Assembly: GCF_000467125.1 (NCBI RefSeq)
Contig: NZ_BATJ01000004.1
Span: forward strand, 186,001 to 250,000
DNA length: 64,000 bases
DNA from: Vibrio proteolyticus NBRC 13287
GTDB taxonomy: Bacteria > Pseudomonadota > Gammaproteobacteria > Enterobacterales > Vibrionaceae
Reading direction: 5' to 3'
The position numbers and the translations under genes are program-made. Positions 38,410 through 43,947 of the stretch are shown one piece after another (the stretch's first letter is position 1; every line of letters begins with the position of its first letter). The notes beneath the pieces were generated by a model, which was given only the letters and a program-made list of their open reading frames with translations, ran no database searches and had not been told where the DNA came from.

Positions 38410-39150
38410 TTAAGCGTTCGCCACAATTTTATTTGAGCAGTTCTTAGAGCCAAAGGTCTGATTTAACTCTTCTAAAGCTGAAATGAAGCTATCTATATCA
38501 GTAGATGTAAAATCTTTTTTCGGTAATTTTAAATGCTCAAGAGCATCAGGGGTGCTCATGCCGGTTTCCAAATTTTCAAAAAAACTGTCATTTCTTGATT
38601 GATAGCGCCCTTTGATGAAGTCTATAGCAGCGTTTCGAAGCTTCGACACTGCAACATTGTCCAACACTCTTTCCAAGGTTTTTCTTTTAACATTTGGGCT
38701 AGGGATCTGAAGGTTTCTAGACAATTTTTTCAACTCCACAGCGGTCATCATCTCGATAAACGCTTTCCGAGAGTTTACTTCTTTAATACGGCCTTTACGT
38801 TTAATCGTAATAACACCTTGGGATATCTCCCAAACTCCAACGTTAGAAGGAGTGAGCTCTAAAGCTTTTACAGTATGCCGAGGAGCTGTAACAACAATCA
38901 CCTTATCAAAATATTCTTGGTATTTAGACACCTGACCTTCGAGCCTAATCAATGAATCAGAATCACTTTTGACCTCAAATGCAAATAGACGACTTGACTT
39001 GATGACAGCCAAGTCAACTCTGCGGGAAAAGTCTCCAACAGTGAATTCATTGATAATTAAATCTTGGGAGCTCAACTTCCAGTTTTCAATTAAGTAATTA
39101 ATAACATTGGATTTTATTTCCGGCTCCAAGAATGTCTCTACTGCCGACAT
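38410..39150 (-). CDS. PD-(D/E)XK nuclease-like protein, sce7726 family
   Basis: A 246-residue protein. The motif RRVDLAVIKSSRLFAFEVKS puts Asp46, Glu59 and Lys61 in the D...ExK arrangement of PD-(D/E)XK nucleases, with Glu8 upstream. The rest is helical and includes KELKKLSRNLQI-like segments probably binding DNA or a partner. The family name is from similarity in overall pattern (sce7726). It is convergent with the beta-family gene, tail to tail with 19 bases between. It may be the effector of a defence module or an independent cargo gene. Confidence 0.72.
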   Translation of the reverse strand: MSAVETFLEPEIKSNVINYLIENWKLSSQDLIINEFTVGDFSRRVDLAVIKSSRLFAFEVKSDSDSLIRLEGQVSKYQEYFDKVIVVTAPRHTVKALELTPSNVGVWEISQGVITIKRKGRIKEVNSRKAFIEMMTAVELKKLSRNLQIPSPNVKRKTLERVLDNVAVSKLRNAAIDFIKGRYQSRNDSFFENLETGMSTPDALEHLKLPKKDFTSTDIDSFISALEELNQTFGSKNCSNKIVANA

Positions 39151-39320
39151 GACCCACTACCTTGTTTCACTTCCACTAAAACTCTGTTGAAGTATACAAA
39201 ATAAAAGGAGTATTTTCATTCTTGTTCTAAGCCGATTTTGATACCAAAACTAAATCCAAAAATTTTCAGGCATATGTCATCAATGTGAAATCCCATCATT
39301 GATTCCGACAGGAGCCTGAA

Positions 39321-39794
39321 ATGAATCCCAAAACTTCCGATTACCAAAAGCAGCAACGCTATCAGGAAAATGAAATCCTAGAGCATGCGGCTGAGATACT
39401 GGCAACACGCTACGTGCGTGGTGATGCCCTAACCAACCCAGATGCCACCAAAGAGTATGTGCGCTGCAAGCTAGGCTGCTATGAGCGTGAAGTGTTTGCC
39501 TTATTGCTGCTGGATAACCAAAACCGACTAATTGAATTTAAAGAGCTGTTTCAAGGCACAGTGGATGCGGCCAGCGTCTACCCGCGAGAAGTGGTGAAAG
39601 CGGTGCTGGAAGTCAATGCCGCAGCGGTGATATTTGCCCATAACCATCCATCTGGAGACTCAACACCGTCTCAAGCCGATAGACGCATAACCGAAAGACT
39701 CAAAGACGCTTTAGCTCTAGTGGATGTTCGCGTTCTTGACCATATCGTGACAGGCGATACCTGCACCTCATTTGCTGAAAGAGGTTGGTTATGA
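39321..39794 (+). CDS. Short RadC-like JAB-domain protein
   Basis: A 157-residue protein containing only the JAB/MPN domain of RadC (as in YeeS). [21 protein letters not shown] and [16 protein letters not shown] carry the metal ligands. It lacks the helix-hairpin half of the chromosomal RadC at 26227. Genes of this type are frequent on islands such as V. cholerae VPI-2, with no settled function. AGGAG precedes the ATG at 39321, and the stop overlaps the next gene (ATGA). Composition is less AT-rich than the preceding four genes, suggesting a different origin within the island. Confidence 0.9.
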   Translation: MNPKTSDYQKQQRYQENEILEHAAEILATRYVRGDALTNPDATKEYVRCKLGCYEREVFALLLLDNQNRLIEFKELFQGTVDAASVYPREVVKAVLEVNAAAVIFAHNHPSGDSTPSQADRRITERLKDALALVDVRVLDHIVTGDTCTSFAERGWL

Positions 39795-40228
39795 TTGAGC
39801 AACATTATGGTGAGCTTTCTATTGATGATGCTTTACATTCGTCACTGGCAGCACTTCTGAATAGATACACTCTCCCAGAGAACGCTGAACGACTCGTGTT
39901 GAACTGCCGCCAAATGAGTTACTACCGACATAGACAAGGTTTGCATCCCATTGAAGTACAGCTTAAACGCGAGTCAGGCTCAAGCCCTTGGCTGGTGGTG
40001 TTCTTTGCCAGCTTCTCTTATCCCGATGACAACAGCACAACCGTTGAGCCTGAGTTGTACTTTCACCTTGCTAATCGCTGGTGCTATCAACCCGATGTAG
40101 GGAGCACTGATTTATCCCACCCAGAGGTACAAGAGCTGCTCTCGGTCTGGATGAAAGCCTTCGCTCGCCACCTTTCCAGAAACGTCTTTGATGACGTACA
40201 ACTGACAATGGTCGGCACTTTCAACTAA
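39791..40228 (+). CDS. DUF2787-type protein 1
   Basis: A 145-residue protein starting [10 protein letters not shown] at 39791, chosen for its ATGA overlap with the RadC-like gene. [22 protein letters not shown] and [21 protein letters not shown] resemble the DUF2787 family common in Vibrio islands. It is a paralogue of the next gene (shared RDKSY/RQMSY, HPVEM/HPIEV and C-terminal core). No signal peptide, no known function. Confidence 0.75.
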   Translation: MIEQHYGELSIDDALHSSLAALLNRYTLPENAERLVLNCRQMSYYRHRQGLHPIEVQLKRESGSSPWLVVFFASFSYPDDNSTTVEPELYFHLANRWCYQPDVGSTDLSHPEVQELLSVWMKAFARHLSRNVFDDVQLTMVGTFN

Positions 40229-40278
40229 ATCCTAATCTCTCATTTCTTATTTGAATCCTGAAACAAGGAGGACTCACT

Positions 40279-40722
40279 ATGTCCAAATTAACCTTCACAG
40301 CATCATTACTACCTGTATCAAAGAAACTGCATAAGCTGTTAAGTGAGCAACTCACCGCTCACTTGCTGAGTAATGAAGCACTGACCACCAGCCGCTATCT
40401 GGTGTTTAACTTTCGCGATAAGAGTTACAGCGCGGAAGAAGGCGGCTTCCATCCGGTTGAGATGGCGATTTGCCAAACCTCAACAGGAGAATGGAGCATT
40501 GAGTACATCACCGACTTTGCTTATATGGGGAATTACTATCCAGAGCTAGAGCGCAACTTGGATTTTGATTTTCGGGTTGGACAGTTCTTTGTGGCCTATC
40601 GTGGTTGGCTGCCAATGCAGGGTAGCCGTGATGCCAAAGAGCTCTATCGATTGTGGGAGAGTAACTTTCTTGCCTATGTTGATATGAACTCCTACAACGA
40701 GATAACCGTCACCCCACAATAG
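40279..40722 (+). CDS. DUF2787-type protein 2
   Basis: A 147-residue protein. YLVFNFRDKSYSAEEGGFHPVEM and YITDFAYMGNYYPELERNLDF follow the DUF2787 pattern, and the end (YRLWESNFLAYVDMNSYNEI) aligns with its neighbour's [19 protein letters not shown] good AAGGAGG lies upstream. Tandem divergent paralogues suggest a heteromeric or diversified function. Nothing is known of the role. Confidence 0.75.
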   Translation: MSKLTFTASLLPVSKKLHKLLSEQLTAHLLSNEALTTSRYLVFNFRDKSYSAEEGGFHPVEMAICQTSTGEWSIEYITDFAYMGNYYPELERNLDFDFRVGQFFVAYRGWLPMQGSRDAKELYRLWESNFLAYVDMNSYNEITVTPQ

Positions 40723-40725
40723 CTC

Positions 40726-40902
40726 ATGACTTCCCTTCTCCTTAACACCATTAAGCTTGTCACCGCTCTTATTACTTTGTTTACCCTCTCTCCTTTCTTT
40801 GGCGCTATCGGAACTCTGACGACGTTAGGCTTTCTGGTAGTGCTGTTGATTGGATTATTGGCAGCGATTGCCGAGCTTAGTGATAAGCATAAGCCTCGTT
40901 AA
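40726..40902 (+). CDS. Small 58-residue membrane protein
   Basis: The frame starts ATG 40726, only four bases after the DUF2787 stop, and encodes MTSLLLNTIKLVTALITLFT and a second hydrophobic span (GFLVVLLIGLLAAIA) before a charged tail ELSDKHKPR. Two helices with a Gly/Thr-rich turn fit a small inner-membrane hairpin. A stem-loop follows its stop. No homologue is recognised. Confidence 0.6.
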   Translation: MTSLLLNTIKLVTALITLFTLSPFFGAIGTLTTLGFLVVLLIGLLAAIAELSDKHKPR

Positions 40903-40906
40903 TGTT

Positions 40907-40935
40907 AATCGGCTCACGCTTTCGTGTTGCCGATT
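40907..40935 (+). terminator. Stem-loop after the small membrane protein gene
   Basis: AATCGGC and CACG (40907-40918) pair with CGTG and GCCGATT (40923-40935) around CTTT. There is no T-run immediately after. It separates the DUF2787 group from the WYL regulator gene. Confidence 0.5.
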
Positions 40936-40954
40936 GATGCTGTTTTCACCGTTG

Positions 40955-41000
40955 GACATTATGTGTCTGACTCACCTCTACTCTCCCGACATTAAATGTC
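40955..41000 (+). promoter_or_regulatory. Paired 13-bp palindromes upstream of the WYL regulator
   Basis: GACATTATGTGTC (40955-40967) and the perfect palindrome GACATTAAATGTC (40988-41000) share 11 of 13 bases, with centres 33 bp apart (three helical turns). They lie 42-87 bases before the regulator's ATG. Such spacing suits cooperative operator binding by a dimeric repressor, plausibly the WYL protein itself. Confidence 0.55.
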
Positions 41001-41041
41001 CACCTCCGGTCTTGGAGCTTTGATGTATTGAGAGCGTAGTC

Positions 41042-41782
41042 ATGAGCAATAAAACCAGCATTGAAGGGTTATCCGCTTTGCTGCACACGCTGATGCTTAT
41101 TCCTCAACATCGTTGGATTACCGTTAGGGAGTTGCAGCAGCAGTTAGCCCTACTCGATATCCACCGCACCACGCGCAGCATTAAACGCTACCTCGATGAA
41201 GTCATTGTGGACGTGTTTAACGTGGAGTGTGATTCGATGAGCATGCCTCATGTTTATCGGAAAACCTCAGAGCAATTACTGAAGCTCAACAAGCAGGAGA
41301 TGCTCTATTGGCAGTTGACTAATAAGTACTTACTGCCGCTGGTTCCTGATGCACTGAATTATGGGCAAGGTCGCTCCTCGGAGAGAGACAAACCTTTACC
41401 CTACAAGGGCTCGGCGTATTCAAAAGAGCAAGCATGGTTAGCCAAAGTCCATGTAGCACTGCCCACTATTCGTGAATGGAGTCATGAGCAGCGGCAAATA
41501 TTGAATGCGGTACACGCTGCATTACTCAACAACCGAATGCTCAAGATATCGAGTCAAGTTTTGCAGCAAGAGAAAGCGCTCATCGAGCCATTGGGACTCT
41601 CGGTTCAATGTGACGCACTCTTGCTGCTTTTTCGTTTATCCGGTCAACCCACGATACGCACCCTAGCCGTACCTCTGATTGATGAGGCCAGTGTATCGAC
41701 GTTTTCTTTTACCTATCCCGCTGATTTCAATCTAGAGCAGTTCATGCGTGAACACGCTGAAATCCGTGCGTCCCAAATTTAA
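41042..41782 (+). CDS. WYL-domain transcriptional regulator
   Basis: A 246-residue protein. The N-terminal region has a winged helix (VRELQQQLALLDIHRTTRSI KRYLDE split here for length, about 26-52). The C-terminal half is a WYL-like fold with LIEPLGLSVQCDALLLLFRL. WYL regulators often sense ligands or nucleic acid ends and control defence or stress genes (for example BrxR/CapW). It is the only clear regulator between the two groups of cargo genes. Paired palindromes upstream could be its operators. Confidence 0.75.
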   Translation: MSNKTSIEGLSALLHTLMLIPQHRWITVRELQQQLALLDIHRTTRSIKRYLDEVIVDVFNVECDSMSMPHVYRKTSEQLLKLNKQEMLYWQLTNKYLLPLVPDALNYGQGRSSERDKPLPYKGSAYSKEQAWLAKVHVALPTIREWSHEQRQILNAVHAALLNNRMLKISSQVLQQEKALIEPLGLSVQCDALLLLFRLSGQPTIRTLAVPLIDEASVSTFSFTYPADFNLEQFMREHAEIRASQI

Positions 41783-41805
41783 CTCACCACTACGGAGAGA
41801 TACCT

Positions 41806-42165
41806 ATGAATACCCTCATTCGAACCATCATGATGAGCATGCTGATTCTCGGAGTCACCGCTTGCAGCGAACAGGAAGAAGCGCAAACCGTCACCGCTGA
41901 TATTGAAGTGTCGATATCCACCAACCCACATTGGGGAACACTGACCTTTGATATTCAATCTATCGCTGACAGCACAGTAATAAGCAATGTCATTGTCAAT
42001 CGAGGCAACTGCCGCCTACCCGCTGGTACAAGCTCTGAACTATCGAGAAACGTTTCATTGAAATTCGGTGAAACCTACACCGGATACAGCAACAACTGCA
42101 CCGTAGACAGCGTGAAAGAAATCGAAGTCACCTCCAGTGCAGGCACTTTTGTCTACACCTTCTAA
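41806..42165 (+). CDS. Small lipoprotein
   Basis: A 119-residue protein with a lipoprotein signal: MNTLIRTIMMSMLILGVTAC, where VTAC is the lipobox and Cys20 would be acylated. The mature part is a beta-rich domain with two more cysteines (GNCRLP and NNCTVD) likely forming a disulfide. Ser at +2 favours outer-membrane sorting. No family recognised. It lies 23 bases after the WYL gene. Confidence 0.75.
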   Translation: MNTLIRTIMMSMLILGVTACSEQEEAQTVTADIEVSISTNPHWGTLTFDIQSIADSTVISNVIVNRGNCRLPAGTSSELSRNVSLKFGETYTGYSNNCTVDSVKEIEVTSSAGTFVYTF

Positions 42166-42203
42166 CTCTCGACAAATCCAACTTTACCCAACAAGGAAAC
42201 ACC

Positions 42204-42440
42204 ATGAGTCACACTACAACGAATATTCTCGTTCTACTCGCAACCCTAATCACGCCTTTTGTTTTCGCTCAGGGAGGGGGAGCATTAGGAGGTAACCCAT
42301 CTGTAGACACAGGTGCAGTCAACGTCAGTGTTGGGAAATGCACTCAGTACAAGATGGAGGTCATAGCGGCACAGCAAGCAGGTAAAGATACATCGACCAT
42401 CACTGTTCCTGAAGGCTGTGAAGCTATCACTAAAAAGTAA
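42204..42440 (+). CDS. Small secreted protein
   Basis: A 78-residue protein with a Sec signal peptide (MSHTTTNILVLLATLITPFV followed by FAQ) and a mature Gly-rich segment (GGGALGGNPSVD) with two cysteines (KCTQY, EGCEA). Probably periplasmic or exported, about 55 residues when mature. An AAGGA precedes the ATG. A clear terminator follows, ending the rightward operon with the WYL regulator and lipoprotein. Confidence 0.65.
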   Translation: MSHTTTNILVLLATLITPFVFAQGGGALGGNPSVDTGAVNVSVGKCTQYKMEVIAAQQAGKDTSTITVPEGCEAITKK

Positions 42441-42464
42441 TACCAATAATAACGGCAAAAACGA

Positions 42465-42497
42465 CAATGGGGAGCAGTTACGCTCCCCATTTTTATC
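42465..42497 (+). terminator. Terminator after the small secreted protein gene
   Basis: AATGGGGAGC and GCTCCCCATT pair around AGTTAC, followed by a T-run. The stem's GGGGAGC resembles the TACTCCCC repeats at the left end only by chance as far as I can tell. Confidence 0.8.
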
Positions 42498-42563
42498 CAT
42501 AGTAACCATACTCTATTATACCAATAGTCTCTAAAGCTACTTTAGGTAGATACCCTCTAACAT

Positions 42564-43178
42564 CTAAGTCGCCCTCTTAAATTCCATCCCAAGGCTATAT
42601 TCACTGAGTTTGAAAAACTGAAATGCTTCAATATCGAACTTAGCTAACGCCTTGACTATTTTTTGATGGCAGATAATCGCACCGCCTTCTACACGAGCAA
42701 GCTTGATAATCAGACGGTTTTCCTCTGGTATGTCATCCAACACTTCGCCAAGCAACTTATAAGTAATAACTTCATTGTACTTGGCATTAGGCTCATACTC
42801 ATCTACATCACTATTTTCAAAATCCACGCAATCTAAAGGGGCGTATAAATTAAAAAAATAAAACTCCTCATGCCACTTTCCATCATCACCTATAATGACG
42901 CTTGGAAATAACTCAAGACCATGTATTTCATATTGGTTCACTACTGAAGCGATATCACCCGATACTACCGGGTATATACTATCCATTTGAACATTAGTAA
43001 GATAAAAAGGTATTTCGCCTTTGTAACCATTTTCAAAAAAAATAGGGCCATCGCCATAGTCTAATCGTTCGTACGTGTGATTCCTTCTACCCGTATCTAA
43101 CGTTGCCCGTAGTGATAGAAATTTTTCACGGAAAGGGACTCTTTTTAAAAGAAAGTACTCTTGCTCGTAATTTTTCAT
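42564..43178 (-). CDS. Imm11-like immunity protein
   Basis: About 204 residues from ATG 43178 (MKNYEQEYFLLKRVPF), chosen because it overlaps the toxin gene's stop by four bases (ATGA); an earlier ATG at 43199 exists. The protein resembles the Imm11 (DUF1629) family: IPFYLTNVQMDSIYPVVSGD, HGLELFPSVIIGD and a C-terminal FDIEAFQFFKLSEYSLGMEF. Such proteins are encoded directly after polymorphic toxin genes and neutralise them in the cytoplasm. The location directly downstream of an AHH nuclease gene fits exactly. Family assignment is by pattern only. Confidence 0.7.
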   Translation of the reverse strand: MKNYEQEYFLLKRVPFREKFLSLRATLDTGRRNHTYERLDYGDGPIFFENGYKGEIPFYLTNVQMDSIYPVVSGDIASVVNQYEIHGLELFPSVIIGDDGKWHEEFYFFNLYAPLDCVDFENSDVDEYEPNAKYNEVITYKLLGEVLDDIPEENRLIIKLARVEGGAIICHQKIVKALAKFDIEAFQFFKLSEYSLGMEFKRAT

Positions 43179-43945
43179 ATTCTTCTCGTCAAATCCCATT
43201 CTTGTGGAAAGTTTATAGCACTATCTAAGGTAAAATCGCTGCCTGGTCTGGTATCAATCTCACCATTGTGATTTCCTTTATTAGCACAACAATTTTTACC
43301 ACCTTTGACCTCACCAACTTTTTCACCTTCACCGCACCCAATATATGGGTCTTGGGGGTCTTGGGGGTCTTGGGGGTCTTGGGGGCGTTGAAAGTTTGTA
43401 TGTATAGAAGTTAGTGGCAGAGCAAAGCTACTAATCCTTCTCAAAGCCTTTTGACTAACTTTATCCATAATTTCTTTGTGAATGTATCGCTCGCTCTCTT
43501 CGGTAGCTGTAGTACCGTAACATTCATTGATGTCTTGTTTTTTTTCAGTAACTAAGTCCTTGATTGTTTCATGGTAATCATAATTCAAAATCTCATCAAA
43601 TTGATTTTTCTTAAACTTATGATCACTCCTATGAACTTGAGTACCTAAATGACAAGCCCCTCTAAATGTCGCAGGAATTCCAACTAAGTTCTCTAGACTA
43701 TTCATATTGTAACCTTTATCAACCAAGCTCTCTTGCAATGCCTTATCACACTTTTCTAGTGCTTTCTCAGATATAAGGTGGTGTGTATCCATTTGGATAC
43801 CATGACAAAAAGGGTGCGGCTTCACTTTATCGTTGTACTTATTAACATTCGCAATCCAAGCTTTGCGGTAATCAGGCGCGCCGGGCTCAGGTTTTTTGGT
43901 AATGTTACCTTTAATGGGCTCTTCTAATTCCATTGTGTCTGACAT
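43175..43945 (-). CDS. AHH-type nuclease toxin (type VI effector)
   Basis: A 256-residue protein. MDTHHLISEK (His55-His56), NMNSLENLVGIPA (81-93) and HLGTQVHRSDH (His105, His109) make an AHH/HNH-superfamily nuclease centre of the endonuclease VII type. After it come a QDP tripeptide repeat (four copies, about 189-200) and a cysteine-containing tail (KNCCANKG). It starts two bases after the stop of the PAAR-like carrier gene, whose last codons hold its ribosome binding site (AGAGGA). It would be loaded on the carrier and injected to degrade target-cell DNA. Imm11-like protein downstream gives self-protection. Confidence 0.8.
   Translation of the reverse strand: MSDTMELEEPIKGNITKKPEPGAPDYRKAWIANVNKYNDKVKPHPFCHGIQMDTHHLISEKALEKCDKALQESLVDKGYNMNSLENLVGIPATFRGACHLGTQVHRSDHKFKKNQFDEILNYDYHETIKDLVTEKKQDINECYGTTATEESERYIHKEIMDKVSQKALRRISSFALPLTSIHTNFQRPQDPQDPQDPQDPYIGCGEGEKVGEVKGGKNCCANKGNHNGEIDTRPGSDFTLDSAINFPQEWDLTRRI
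43350..43385. repeat. Four 9-bp tandem repeats (TCTTGGGGG)
   Basis: Four perfect copies of TCTTGGGGG on the plus strand encode the QDP repeats of the toxin gene on the minus strand. Copy-number change keeps the frame. Four G5 tracts separated by TCTT also fit a G-quadruplex motif. Confidence 0.9.
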
Positions 43946-43947
43946 TG

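Noticed and set aside
39321..39794. Island RadC-like gene as a broken radC
   Set aside because: Its short length is normal for island YeeS/RadC-type proteins; the JAB site is intact and a good start with AGGAG is present.
43350..43385. Short tandem repeats as a CRISPR array
   Set aside because: Units of 9 bp without spacers, inside a coding gene; no CRISPR array or cas gene was seen in the window.
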